Shown here: piece after piece, positions 43,212-52,152 of the stretch | How the letters are laid out: every line of letters starts with the position of its first letter | How positions within the stretch are numbered: the first letter of the stretch is position 1 | NCBI RefSeq assembly: GCF_014647915.1 | Contig: NZ_BMQC01000007.1 | Location: 62,001-126,000, forward strand | Direction: 5' to 3' | Origin: Pilimelia terevasa | Lineage (GTDB): Bacteria; Actinomycetota; Actinomycetes; Mycobacteriales; Micromonosporaceae | DNA length: 64,000 nucleotides | Made by a program: the position numbers and the translations under genes | The notes under the pieces: generated by a model | Database searches by the model: none | Told to the model about the DNA's origin: nothing | Seen by the model: the letters and a program-made list of their open reading frames with translations, nothing else

Positions 43212-43852
43212 GCCGCCCGCACCTGGTCTGGGACTGGAACGGCACGCTGCTCGACGACCTGGCGCTGGTGATCTCGGCCACGAACGCCGCGTTCACCAGC
43301 GCGGGCGCCGGGGCCGTGGACCCCGACACCCACCGCCGCCGGTTCCGCCGCCCGATCGTCGACTACTACGGCGAGGTGCTCGGCCGGGAGCTGAGCGCCG
43401 CGGAGTTCGCCGGGCTCGACGCGGTGTTCCACGAGGCGTACCGGCGCGGGCTGGTGGACGTGCGCCTGGCGGCCGACGCCGAGGCCGCGATGCGCGCCTG
43501 GCCCGGCGGGCAGTCGCTGCTGTCCATGTGGTTCCACGACGAGCTGGTGCCCGCGGTCCGGGGGTACGGGCTGGACGGCCTGCTGCGGCGGGTCGACGGG
43601 CTGCGGCACGAGGTCGGCGGCGGCTCCAAGCACGCCCACCTGGTCGCCCACCTGGCCGCGCTGGAGTTGCCCGGGTCACAGGTGGTCCTCATCGGCGACA
43701 CCGTCGACGACGCCGAGGCCGCCGCCGCGGTCGGCGCGGCGTGCGTCCTGTACACCGGCGGCCTCACCGATCCGGACCAGCTCCGGGGGGCCGGCGTCCC
43801 CGTCGCGGACACCCTGCTGGCGGCCGTGGAGCTGGCCCGCGCGACGGGCTGA
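43208..43852 (+). CDS. HAD-IA family hydrolase (phosphoglycolate phosphatase-like)
   Basis: A 214-aa HAD hydrolase. Motif I is VWDWNGTLLDD (nucleophile Asp, acid Asp changed to Trp-Asn-Gly form DxN, as in some members), motif II is SLLSMWFHDE, and motif III/IV is GSKHAHLVAHL with VVLIGDTVDDAEAA. Substrate unknown, perhaps phosphoglycolate. It is translationally coupled to the glutaredoxin-like gene by GTGA overlap and lies just upstream of the Rex-controlled haem operon. Confidence 0.83.
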   Translation: MSRPHLVWDWNGTLLDDLALVISATNAAFTSAGAGAVDPDTHRRRFRRPIVDYYGEVLGRELSAAEFAGLDAVFHEAYRRGLVDVRLAADAEAAMRAWPGGQSLLSMWFHDELVPAVRGYGLDGLLRRVDGLRHEVGGGSKHAHLVAHLAALELPGSQVVLIGDTVDDAEAAAAVGAACVLYTGGLTDPDQLRGAGVPVADTLLAAVELARATG

Positions 43853-43891
43853 GCGAGCCCGACACCCGTCCCGACCTGCCAAGATCGCGAT

Positions 43892-43920
43892 TTGTGCGTG
43901 CGTTCACAAGCGCCTACGCT
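43892..43920 (+). promoter_or_regulatory. Rex operator overlapping the rex-hem promoter
   Basis: TGTGCGTGCGTTCACA (43893-43908) matches the Rex operator pattern TGTGAACGCGTTCACA at 12 of 16 positions, including both TGTG/CACA ends. It overlaps the -35 of a promoter TTGTGC (43892-43897), 17-bp spacer, TACGCT (43915-43920). Rex bound at low NADH/NAD+ would block this promoter. The remaining leader to 44068 holds no recognised feature. Confidence 0.75.
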
Positions 43921-44068
43921 GTGCTCGTCAGACCGTGGCGCCCGGGGTCCCTCCCGTGTCGCCGCGCCGCCTGACCAGCATCGGGAGACCCGCCCCGCGG
44001 GCCGGCCCGCAGACCAGCCGCGGGCCGCCGCACGTGTCGGCGCCACCGCGTTTCAGCGTCGGAGTCAG

Positions 44069-44812
44069 ATGAGCCAGGCAACTTCCGGGGTCGGGTCGGG
44101 GACGGGTGCCGCCGCCGGCGCCACCACCCCGTCGGACTTCCCGGACCTGCCCGAGGCCACCGTCGCCCGCCTGCCCGAGTACCTGCGGGCGCTGCACCAG
44201 CTCGCCGACACCGGCCACGACACCGTCTCCAGCGAGGCCCTGGCCGCGGCCGCCGGGGTCAACTCGGCCAAGCTGCGCAAGGACCTGTCCCACCTGGGCT
44301 CGTACGGCACCCGCGGCGTCGGCTACGAGATCAGCCTGCTGATCGCCCAGATCGAGCACGTCCTCGGGCTCACCCAGCGGCGCGGCGTCGCGCTCGTGGG
44401 CGTCGGCAACCTCGGCCACGCGCTGGCCGGGTACGCGGGCTTCGGCAGCCGCGGCTTCCGGGTGGTCGCGCTGTTCGACGCCGACCCCCGGCTCGTCGGC
44501 AAGACGATCAACGGCCTCGTCGTCCGGCACGTCGACCTGCTGGTCGAGTTCGCCCCCGCCGAGGGCGTGGCGATCGGCGTCATCGCCACGCCGGCCTCGG
44601 CCGCGCAGGCCGTCGCCGACATGCTGGTCGCCGCGGGGGTGACCAGCATCCTGAACTTCGCCCCCTGCGTGCTCGCCGTGCCGGATGGTGTGGACGTGCG
44701 TAAGGTCGATCTCGCCATCGAACTCCAGATCCTCTCCTTCCACGAGCACCGCAAGTCGGCCGCGGGCGGCGCGGTCGCGGTCGGTGCCGGAGCGGAGGCA
44801 CTGCCCCGATGA
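44069..44812 (+). CDS. rex: Redox-sensing transcriptional repressor Rex
   Basis: A 247-aa repressor that senses the NADH/NAD+ ratio and controls respiration and haem genes. The N-terminal winged helix (LPEYLRALHQLADTG, VNSAKLRKDLSHLGSYGTRGVGYE) recognises the ROP box; the Rossmann domain VALVGVGNLGHALAGYAGF binds NADH, and the C-terminal ILSFHEHRKSA helix is domain-swapped in the dimer. ATG 44069 follows GGAG. It heads the operon with hemA, hemC, hemD and hemB and has its own operator upstream, so it is autoregulated. Confidence 0.95.
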   Translation: MSQATSGVGSGTGAAAGATTPSDFPDLPEATVARLPEYLRALHQLADTGHDTVSSEALAAAAGVNSAKLRKDLSHLGSYGTRGVGYEISLLIAQIEHVLGLTQRRGVALVGVGNLGHALAGYAGFGSRGFRVVALFDADPRLVGKTINGLVVRHVDLLVEFAPAEGVAIGVIATPASAAQAVADMLVAAGVTSILNFAPCVLAVPDGVDVRKVDLAIELQILSFHEHRKSAAGGAVAVGAGAEALPR

Positions 44813-46182
44813 ACCTGCTCGTGGTCGGACTGTCCTTCCGCACCGCGCCGGTCGCGCTGCTGGAGCGGCTCGCCGTACCCGCGGACGAGACGGCCGGCGT
44901 GCTGCACCTGCTCGTCGGCCAGCCGTACGTCGGCGAGGCCGTCCTCGTCTCGACCTGCAACCGCGTCGAGGTGTACGCGGCCGTCTCCGGCTTCCACGGC
45001 GGCCTGGACGACATCTGCGCGGTACTCGCCGCCCGGGCCGAGGTGGCGCCGGCCACGCTCGCGCCCCACCTGTACGTGCACTACGCCGACGCCGCCGTCC
45101 GGCACGCGTTCCGGGTCGCCTGCGGCCTGGACTCGATGGTCGTCGGCGAGGCGCAGATCCTCGGCCAGCTCCGGACCTCGTACGACGCCGCCGCGGCCTG
45201 CGACGCCACCGGCCGCCTGCTGCACGAGCTCATGCAGCAGGCGCTGCGGGTGGGCAAGCGGGCGCACTCGGAGACCGGCATCGACCGGGCCGGCCAGAGC
45301 GTCGTCAGCGCCGCGCTGGAGGTCGCCGCCGCCACCCTCGCCGACCCGGCCCGCCCGGCGCCGCCGCAGGACGCCGCGGCCGGGCCGGCCGGGGTGGTCG
45401 GGCTGGCCGGTCGCCCGGCGCTGGTCGTGGGTGCCGGCGCGATGGGGGCGCTGGCCGTGGCCACGCTCAGCCGGGTCGGCGCCGACCCGATCCGCGTCGC
45501 CAACCGCGGCGAGGCGCGGGCCGCCCGCCTGGCGGAGTCCTACGCCGCGCACGTCCTGCCGTACGCGGGGGTGGGCGCCGCGCTGCGCGAGGTGGACATC
45601 GTCGTGACCGCCACCGCCGCCGCCGAGCCGGTCCTGGACGCGCCGGCCGTCGCCGCCGCCGTGGCCGCCCGCCCGGCCGGCGCGGCGCCCCTGGTGCTGC
45701 TCGACCTGGCCGTCCCCCGCGACGTGGACCCGGCCGTCGCGGCGCTGCCCGGCGTCCGCCTGGTCGACATCGAGTCGCTCAGCCACCAGCTCCGCGGCGG
45801 GCCGGCCGCGGCCGACGCCGCCGCGGTCGACGAGATCGTCGCGGCCGAGGTGGAGTCCTTCCTGAGCTGGCTGCGCGGCGCGGACGTGGCGCCGACCGTG
45901 GCGGCCCTGCGCGCCCGCGCCGACGACGTGGTCAGCGCCGAGCTGGCCCGGCTGGGCCAGCGCCGCCCCGAACTCGACGAGGCGCAGCGGGCCGAGGTCG
46001 CGCACGCCCTGCACCGCGTCGTCCAGCGGCTGCTGCACTCCCCGACGGTCCGGGTGCGGCAGCTCGCCGCCGCGCCGGGCGGCGACCAGTACGCCTCGCT
46101 CCTGCGCGAACTCTTCGACCTGGACGTGCCGCACACCACCTCCGCGGGCTCCGTCCCCTCCCTGGAAGGTGGTGACCGATGA
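44809..46182 (+). CDS. hemA: Glutamyl-tRNA reductase
   Basis: A 457-aa NADPH-dependent enzyme making glutamate-1-semialdehyde from glutamyl-tRNA, the entry step of tetrapyrrole synthesis. The catalytic Cys is Cys50 in LVSTCNRVEVYA; GLDSMVVGEAQILGQL is the family signature; the NADPH domain has LVVGAGAMGALAVATL; and the C-terminal dimerisation helices end near RELFDLD. ATG 44809 overlaps the rex stop (ATGA). Confidence 0.96.
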   Translation: MNLLVVGLSFRTAPVALLERLAVPADETAGVLHLLVGQPYVGEAVLVSTCNRVEVYAAVSGFHGGLDDICAVLAARAEVAPATLAPHLYVHYADAAVRHAFRVACGLDSMVVGEAQILGQLRTSYDAAAACDATGRLLHELMQQALRVGKRAHSETGIDRAGQSVVSAALEVAAATLADPARPAPPQDAAAGPAGVVGLAGRPALVVGAGAMGALAVATLSRVGADPIRVANRGEARAARLAESYAAHVLPYAGVGAALREVDIVVTATAAAEPVLDAPAVAAAVAARPAGAAPLVLLDLAVPRDVDPAVAALPGVRLVDIESLSHQLRGGPAAADAAAVDEIVAAEVESFLSWLRGADVAPTVAALRARADDVVSAELARLGQRRPELDEAQRAEVAHALHRVVQRLLHSPTVRVRQLAAAPGGDQYASLLRELFDLDVPHTTSAGSVPSLEGGDR

Positions 46183-47177
46183 GCGCACCCCTGCGGCTGG
46201 GCACCCGCGGCAGCGCCCTGGCCCGCGCCCAGTCCACCCACGTCGCCGACGCGCTGCGCGCCCGGACCGGCCGGCCGGTCGAGCTGGTCGAGATCGCTAC
46301 GACCGGCGACCGGACCGACCGCCCCGTCAGCGAGCTGGGCGTCGGCGTGTGGGTGTCGGCGCTGCGCGAGGCACTGCTCGCCAAGGAGATCGACTTCGCC
46401 GTCCACTCCTACAAGGACCTGCCCAGCGCGCCCGCCGACGGCCTGGTCGTGGCGGCGGTACCGCCGCGGCAGGACCCGCGCGACGCCCTGGTGGCCCGCG
46501 ACGGCCTGCCGCTGTCGGCCCTGCCGCCGGGCGCCCGCATCGGCACCGGCGCCGTCCGGCGGATCGCCCAGCTCCACGCCCTCGGCCACCAGCTCGACGT
46601 GCGCCCGATCCGCGGCAATGTGGACACCCGGCTGCGCAAGGTCGCCGACGGCGAGCTGGACGGCGTCGTCCTCGCCCGCGCCGGCCTGGCCCGGCTGGGC
46701 CGTGCCGGCGAGATCACCGAGTCGTTGGATCCCATGCTGATGCTGCCGGCCCCCGCCCAGGGCGCGCTGGCGGTGGAGTGCCGCGACGGCGCCGTCACCG
46801 ACGACGACGCCGCGCTCAGCGAACTGCTGCGCGGCCTCGACGACCTCGACACCCGGCTCTGCGTCGCCGCCGAGCGCGCGCTGCTGGCCACCCTGGAGGC
46901 GGGGTGCAGCATGCCGATCGCGGCGCTCGCCGTCCTGGCGGAGGACGAGGACGGCAGCCTGGAGCTGTACCTGCGCGGTGCGGTGATCAGCCCGGACGGT
47001 GCTCAGGCCATCCGGCTGTCCCGCAGCGCGACCCTGCCCGCCACCGACCCTGAGCCCGCGGCCGCCGACATCGGCCGTGACCTGGCCGCCGACCTGCGTG
47101 AAGCCGGGGCCGACGACCTTCTCGCGCCGCCCCGCGGCGGCGCGGGAGCTGACGATGTTGCTGGGAGAGCACGATGA
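46179..47177 (+). CDS. hemC: Porphobilinogen deaminase (hydroxymethylbilane synthase)
   Basis: A 332-aa enzyme polymerising four porphobilinogens into hydroxymethylbilane. Motifs: LGTRGSALARAQST, VHSYKDLPSAPADGL, GTGAVRRIAQL, VRPIRGNVDTRLRK, and EAGCSMPIAAL with the dipyrromethane-cofactor Cys243. ATG 46179 overlaps the hemA stop and its own stop overlaps hemD, so translation is coupled throughout. Confidence 0.96.
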   Translation: MSAPLRLGTRGSALARAQSTHVADALRARTGRPVELVEIATTGDRTDRPVSELGVGVWVSALREALLAKEIDFAVHSYKDLPSAPADGLVVAAVPPRQDPRDALVARDGLPLSALPPGARIGTGAVRRIAQLHALGHQLDVRPIRGNVDTRLRKVADGELDGVVLARAGLARLGRAGEITESLDPMLMLPAPAQGALAVECRDGAVTDDDAALSELLRGLDDLDTRLCVAAERALLATLEAGCSMPIAALAVLAEDEDGSLELYLRGAVISPDGAQAIRLSRSATLPATDPEPAAADIGRDLAADLREAGADDLLAPPRGGAGADDVAGRAR

Positions 47178-48784
47178 GTCGCAGCCGTAAGCCCACTGGG
47201 CGGATCTCCTTCGTCGGGGCCGGACCCGGCGACCCGGGGCTGCTGACCCGGCGGGCGCATGACGCGCTCGTGGGGGCCGGCCAGGTGGTCTACGACCGTT
47301 CCCTGCCCGCCGCGCTGCTGGACGCGCTGCGGGCCGACGCCGCCGCGGCCGTGGCCGACGGCAGCCGGAGCGAGGAGCCGCAGTTCAGCGTCGCCGAGGG
47401 CGGCCCCGGCGACATCGCCAAGGTGCTGCTGTCCGCGGCGAAGGCGGGACAGCCGGCGGTGCACCTGGTCGCCGGCGACCCGTTCGGGCACGACTCGGTG
47501 GTGCGCGAGGTCCAGGCGGTCACCCGGACGGCGGTGCCGTTCGAGGTCATCCCCGGCGTGGGGCAGGCGGCCGGCGTCGCCACCTACGCGGGCGTGCCGC
47601 TGAGCGGCGTGCGGACCGCCGCCGACGTCGAGGACGTCCAGGCGCTCGACTTCGCCGCGCTGACCACGGCCGCCGCCCGCGGCCCGGTCGCCCTGGCCGT
47701 GGACGCCGCGGACATCGCGGCCGTCCAGGACGGCCTGCGCGCGGCCGGCGTCCCCGCCGACCTGCCGGTCGCGGTGACCGGCGACGGCACGGGCGAGACG
47801 CAGTACACCACCGGCGCGACGCTGGACAGCGTCGTGAACTCGGCGCTGGGCTTCACCGGCCGGGTCGTGCTGACCGTCGGCCGGGCCGTCGCCGACCGGG
47901 ACGCGCTCGGCTGGTGGGAGTCGCGCCCGCTGTACGGCTGGAAGGTGCTGGTCCCGCGGACCAAGGAGCAGGCCGGCGCGATGAGCGCGCTGCTGCGCGG
48001 GTACGGGGCCATCGCGTGCGAGGTGCCGACGATCGCCGTCGAGCCGCCGCGCACCCCCGCGCAGATGGAGCGGGCGATCAAGGGACTGGTCGACGGCCGG
48101 TACGCCTGGGTCGTCTTCACCTCGGTCAACGCGGTCCGCGCGGTCTGGGAGAAGTTCGCCGAGCACGGCCTGGACGCCCGGCACTTCGGCGGCGTCAAGA
48201 TCGCCTGTATCGGGCCGGCGACGGCCGACGCGGTGCGCGCCTTCGGCATCCAGCCCGAGCTGGTACCGGCCGGCGAGCAGTCCAGCGAGGGCCTGCTGGC
48301 CGAGTTCTCCCCGCACGACGAGGTCCTCGACCCGGTCGGCCGGGTGCTGCTGCCGCGCGCCGACATCGCCACCGAGACGCTGGCCGCCGGCCTGACCGAG
48401 CGCGGCTGGGAGGTCGACGACGTGACGGCCTACCGGACCGTCCGGGCGGCGCCGCCGCCCGCGGACATCCGCGACGCGATCAAGTCGGGCGGGTTCGACG
48501 CGGTGCTGTTCACCTCGTCCTCCACCGTGCGCAACCTGGTCGGCATCGCCGGCAAGCCGCACGCCCGCACGGTCGTGTCGGTGATCGGCCCCAAGACCGC
48601 CGAGACGGCCACCGAGTTCGGCCTGCGGGTCGACGTGCGCCCGGAGCACGCGAGCGTCGCCGACCAGGTGGAGGCGCTGGCGGCCTACGCGGTGGAGCTG
48701 CGGGAGAAGCTGGCCACGATGCCGCCCAAGCAGCGCCGCGGCGCCAAGGTCCAGGGTCCGACCGCGCTGCGCTACCGGGCCTGA
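47174..48784 (+). CDS. hemD: Fused uroporphyrinogen-III methyltransferase-like / uroporphyrinogen-III synthase
   Basis: A 536-aa two-domain protein. The N-terminal half resembles SUMT/CobA methyltransferases ([45 protein letters not shown]). The C-terminal half from about residue 255 is HemD ([51 protein letters not shown]), cyclising hydroxymethylbilane. Whether the methyltransferase half is active, feeding sirohaem or B12, cannot be judged; the fused form is usual in actinobacteria. Confidence 0.93.
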   Translation: MSRSRKPTGRISFVGAGPGDPGLLTRRAHDALVGAGQVVYDRSLPAALLDALRADAAAAVADGSRSEEPQFSVAEGGPGDIAKVLLSAAKAGQPAVHLVAGDPFGHDSVVREVQAVTRTAVPFEVIPGVGQAAGVATYAGVPLSGVRTAADVEDVQALDFAALTTAAARGPVALAVDAADIAAVQDGLRAAGVPADLPVAVTGDGTGETQYTTGATLDSVVNSALGFTGRVVLTVGRAVADRDALGWWESRPLYGWKVLVPRTKEQAGAMSALLRGYGAIACEVPTIAVEPPRTPAQMERAIKGLVDGRYAWVVFTSVNAVRAVWEKFAEHGLDARHFGGVKIACIGPATADAVRAFGIQPELVPAGEQSSEGLLAEFSPHDEVLDPVGRVLLPRADIATETLAAGLTERGWEVDDVTAYRTVRAAPPPADIRDAIKSGGFDAVLFTSSSTVRNLVGIAGKPHARTVVSVIGPKTAETATEFGLRVDVRPEHASVADQVEALAAYAVELREKLATMPPKQRRGAKVQGPTALRYRA

Positions 48785-48788
48785 GGAC

Positions 48789-49808
48789 ATGCCGGCGAAC
48801 GGGGGAGCCGACGGTGGCGGCGCGGGCCGGGGGAGCTTCCCCGCGGTCCGGCCGCGGCGACTGCGTCGGACGGCGGCCCTGCGCCGCCTGGTGGCCGAGG
48901 TCCGGGTGGACCCGGCGCAGCTCGTGCTGCCGCTGTTCGTCCGCGAGGGCCTGGCCGCGCCGCGGCCGGTGGAGTCCCTGCCGGGCGTCCTCCAGCACAC
49001 CCGGGACTCGGTGCGCAAGGCCGCCGCCGAGGCCGCGGCGGCGGGGCTGGGCGGCGTGATGCTGTACGGCGTACCGGAGCGCCGCGACCCCGCGGGCTCG
49101 GCCGGCGCGGACCCCGACGGCGTGCTCAACGTCGCCATCGCCGACGTGCGGGCGGAGGTCGGCGACGACCTCGTGGTCATGTCCGACCTGTGCCTGGACG
49201 AGTTCACCTCGCACGGCCACTGCGGCCTGCTCGCCCCCGGCGGCGACGTCGACAACGACGCCACCCTCGGCGCGTACGCCGCGATGGCCCGCGCCCAGGC
49301 CGCCGCCGGGGCGGACCTGCTCGGCGCCTCCGGCATGATGGACGGCCAGGTCGGGGCGGTCCGGGCGGCCCTGGACGCCGCCGGCCACGCCGACACCGGC
49401 GTGCTCGCCTACGCCTGCAAGTACGCCTCGGCCTTCTACGGGCCGTTCCGCGACGCGGTCGAGTCCACGCTCGTCGGCGACCGCCGCACGTACCAGCAGG
49501 ATCCGGCCAACGCGGTCGAGTCGCTGCGCGAGGTGCGGCTCGACGTCGCCGAGGGCGCCGACATCGTCATGGTGAAGCCGGCGCTGCCGTACCTGGACGT
49601 GCTGGCCGCGGTCCGCGCCGAGGTCGCCGTACCGGTGGCCGCCTACCAGGTCTCCGGCGAGTACGCGATGGTCGAGGCCGCCGCCGCCCGCGGCTGGATC
49701 GACCGCGACGCCGCGATCGTGGAGTCCCTGACCTCGATCGCCCGCGCGGGCGCCGACATCCTGCTCACCTACTGGGCGCTGCCGGCGGCGCACCTGCTGC
49801 GCCGCTGA
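48789..49808 (+). CDS. hemB: Delta-aminolevulinic acid dehydratase (porphobilinogen synthase)
   Basis: A 339-aa enzyme condensing two 5-aminolevulinates. Active-site lysines are in [16 protein letters not shown] and [10 protein letters not shown]. The metal region is [15 protein letters not shown], where the second and third zinc-type cysteines are not all present (Asp in place of one), pointing to the Mg/K-dependent rather than full zinc type. The start is ATG 48789, four bases after hemD, so it is the last gene of the rex-hemACDB operon. An upstream Gly-rich N-terminal stretch is unconserved. Confidence 0.95.
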   Translation: MPANGGADGGGAGRGSFPAVRPRRLRRTAALRRLVAEVRVDPAQLVLPLFVREGLAAPRPVESLPGVLQHTRDSVRKAAAEAAAAGLGGVMLYGVPERRDPAGSAGADPDGVLNVAIADVRAEVGDDLVVMSDLCLDEFTSHGHCGLLAPGGDVDNDATLGAYAAMARAQAAAGADLLGASGMMDGQVGAVRAALDAAGHADTGVLAYACKYASAFYGPFRDAVESTLVGDRRTYQQDPANAVESLREVRLDVAEGADIVMVKPALPYLDVLAAVRAEVAVPVAAYQVSGEYAMVEAAAARGWIDRDAAIVESLTSIARAGADILLTYWALPAAHLLRR

Positions 49809-49826
49809 GCCGGCCGCCCGGCCGGC
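49809..49826. terminator. Terminator of the haem operon
   Basis: GCCGGCCG-CC-CGGCCGGC perfect inverted repeat immediately after the hemB stop, between convergent genes. Confidence 0.6.
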
Positions 49827-49829
49827 GCC

Positions 49830-50834
49830 TCACCGGGCCAGGCGGGCGACCAGCGCGGGCACCTCCGCCTCGTACTCCAGCCACGGCCGGTCGGTGCGGA
49901 AGCCCATGTCCGCGTTGATGTTGATCAGGTGCCGGTCCTGCGGGTCGTTCCAGGTCTGCACCTCGCGCACCCGCGGGGCGGCCGCCCGCAGCTCGAACAG
50001 CATCCGCGCCTTCATGGCCCGGTCGATGCCGTAGCCGCGGTGGTCGGGGACGACGACCGTGTCGTACTGGTCGGCGCGGCTCGGCCGCTGGGCGGGCACC
50101 ACCACCTCGGTCAGCCCGGCGACCTCGTCGCTGCGCTCGTGGACCGCGACGATCACGTGCGGCGACATGCCCCGGCGCTCCAGGCAGGCGAGGCTCTCGG
50201 TCAGCCGCTGCGGGTCGTACGAGCCGGGCCGCAGCTCCAGGTCGCCGTCGCCGCCCGCGTTGCGCATCTCGGCCTTGGCCAGCGTGTAGGAGGCCAGCAG
50301 CTCGGCCGGCGGGCCGCCGCGGTGGTACGCCAGCCGGTACCCCGAGCCGATCCCGCGGGCCATCTCGCCCAGGGCCAGCCAGTCGACGCTGCCCAGGTCC
50401 AGGACGCTGCGCACCTCGGCGTACGCCTGCCGGAAGCCCAGCCCCCCGTAGAAGGCCACGCCCGGCGTGTCGCCGGGCACCTCCACCCCGACGGAGGTGT
50501 ACCCCTGCGCGTGCGCCCAGCGCACCGCCCGGCCGAGCAGCCGCCGGCCCAGCCCGCGGCGGCGGTCCGCCGGGTGGACGAGCAACTCCACGACGCCGGT
50601 GTCACCCATCAGGAGCATGTTCACGTGGCCGCACAGCCGGCCGTCGCCGTCGTGCGCCGTCCACGCCTGGCGGCGCTGGCCGGGTACGAGTTCGGTGATG
50701 CACTCGCGGAACCGGTCGTTGCGCCACAGTGGATCACCGGGCTGGTCCGCGGCGAGGGCGGCGTTGAGCATCGCCAGCAGGGCTTCCACCTCGGCATCCG
50801 GCGCGGTACGGGCGTCCCACTCGCGAAACAGCAC
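49830..50834 (-). CDS. Tandem GNAT-domain acetyltransferase
   Basis: A 334-aa protein with two GNAT folds, similar in layout to mycothiol synthase MshD. The N-terminal domain keeps the acetyl-CoA loop in VVELLVHPADRRRGLGRRLLG; the C-terminal domain has the weaker VVVPDHRGYGIDRAMK and NDPQDRHLININADMGFR motifs, typical of the actinobacterial double-GNAT group. Substrate unknown; it is probably not mshD itself because the C-terminal substrate motifs differ. GTG 50834 (VLFREWD) begins similarity; no ribosome site is evident, and longer in-frame starts exist. Confidence 0.82.
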   Translation of the reverse strand: MLFREWDARTAPDAEVEALLAMLNAALAADQPGDPLWRNDRFRECITELVPGQRRQAWTAHDGDGRLCGHVNMLLMGDTGVVELLVHPADRRRGLGRRLLGRAVRWAHAQGYTSVGVEVPGDTPGVAFYGGLGFRQAYAEVRSVLDLGSVDWLALGEMARGIGSGYRLAYHRGGPPAELLASYTLAKAEMRNAGGDGDLELRPGSYDPQRLTESLACLERRGMSPHVIVAVHERSDEVAGLTEVVVPAQRPSRADQYDTVVVPDHRGYGIDRAMKARMLFELRAAAPRVREVQTWNDPQDRHLININADMGFRTDRPWLEYEAEVPALVARLAR

Positions 50835-50898
50835 GCGTACAGCTTGCCCCGTGCCGACTTCCGACGGAAGCGCCGGACCGACCCCGGCGCGCATCGTC

Positions 50899-51882
50899 CT
50901 AGCTGCGGCTGAGCACGCCGTAGTCGTTCGCGTGTCGGTACACGTCCTGGGCGTACCTTCCGACGTTGTTGTAGCTGAGGATGGCCTGCCACCACTGGGT
51001 GATGTCACCGAGGTCCCGTCCGTTGGCGCACAGGTACTGGCCCGCGCTCACCGCCGCGTCGTCGATGTCGCTGGGGTCCGTCGCGCCGTCGCCGTCGGCG
51101 TCGACGCCGTGCTTGCGCCAGGTCCCCGGGATGAACTGCATCGGCCCGACCGCCCGGTCCCAGACGCGGTCGCCGTCGATGACGCCGCGGTCGGTGTCGG
51201 GGATGCGGGCGTTGCCCTTCGTCCCGTCCAGCGGGGCACCGTAGATGGTCGGCAGCGCCTTGCCGTTGCGGTCCAGCGTCGCCTGGTGGGAGCCGTGCCG
51301 GGACTCCACCTGGCCGATCGCCGCCAGGGTGGTCCAGCTCAGATGGCAGGCGGGCCGGTCGCGGGCGACGGCGAGTTCGGCGTACCCGTAGGCCTCCAGC
51401 GCCGTGGGCGGGACCTTCACCCGGGCGGTCAGGCCGGCGGCCCACCCGCGCAGCGCGTCGGCGGGCCGGCCGGTGCCGGGCGCCCCGCCGCCCGGGGCGC
51501 CGCCGGTGAGCTGGCCGGCGGTCGGGGTGCCGGCCCCGGCGGTCGGCACCGGCAGGCCGCCGGACAGGCTGGGTGTCGGGTCCGGCGGCAGCGGGGCCGA
51601 CGCCGCCGTGCGGTGCAGGGCGGGCAGCAGCCCGCCGGTGACGACGGCGGCGCTCATCAGGGTGACCATCACCAGGTACGGCGCCGCGAGCCGGACCCCC
51701 GGGTGGCGGATCCAGCCGCCGAGCGTGCGGTGCGGCGGCGGGAGGGCGGCGTCGCGGTGCCGGCCCGCGTCGGCGCCCGGCGTACCGGGGCGCAGGGCCG
51801 GGCGCCCGGGGCTGACGGTGGGCGCGGCGGCGCGCAGGCGGGGGGTGTCGCGCTCCGGGTCCGGTCCGCTGGTCGGGCTCAC
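50899..51882 (-). CDS. Membrane-anchored lytic murein transglycosylase
   Basis: A 327-aa cell-wall enzyme: basic Pro-rich cytoplasmic N-terminus, one membrane anchor (APYLVMVTLMSAAVVTGGLL, about residues 68-90), a Gly/Pro linker, then an SLT/MltB-like catalytic domain with WTTLAAIGQVESRHGSH (catalytic Glu in VESRHG), GPMQFIPGTWRKHG, and SYNNVGRYAQDVYR. An Asp-rich DADGDGATDPSDIDD loop could bind calcium. It cleaves peptidoglycan glycan strands outside the membrane. GTG 51882 start. Confidence 0.88.
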   Translation of the reverse strand: MSPTSGPDPERDTPRLRAAAPTVSPGRPALRPGTPGADAGRHRDAALPPPHRTLGGWIRHPGVRLAAPYLVMVTLMSAAVVTGGLLPALHRTAASAPLPPDPTPSLSGGLPVPTAGAGTPTAGQLTGGAPGGGAPGTGRPADALRGWAAGLTARVKVPPTALEAYGYAELAVARDRPACHLSWTTLAAIGQVESRHGSHQATLDRNGKALPTIYGAPLDGTKGNARIPDTDRGVIDGDRVWDRAVGPMQFIPGTWRKHGVDADGDGATDPSDIDDAAVSAGQYLCANGRDLGDITQWWQAILSYNNVGRYAQDVYRHANDYGVLSRS

Positions 51883-52152
51883 CCGTCCAGTATCGCGCAG
51901 GTGGCCGACGCGGTCCGCCCGGACTCCCGATCGCCGGCTGGCGGGACCCCACTAGGCTCGGTCCAACTCGGAGAACCCGTCCGGCCCGACCCGCCGGGGC
52001 GCCGCGGACCGCACTGCGCGTGTGGTGCGCTGTCAGGGTCCGGCGCTACCGTCACAGGCGCCGGCCGGGTATCGCGTGACGGTCGGTCTACGCAGGGTCA
52101 GCGACCGGATCAGCCGGTGTGCCGCGATGGCGACATGTGATCTGCTGACGGG

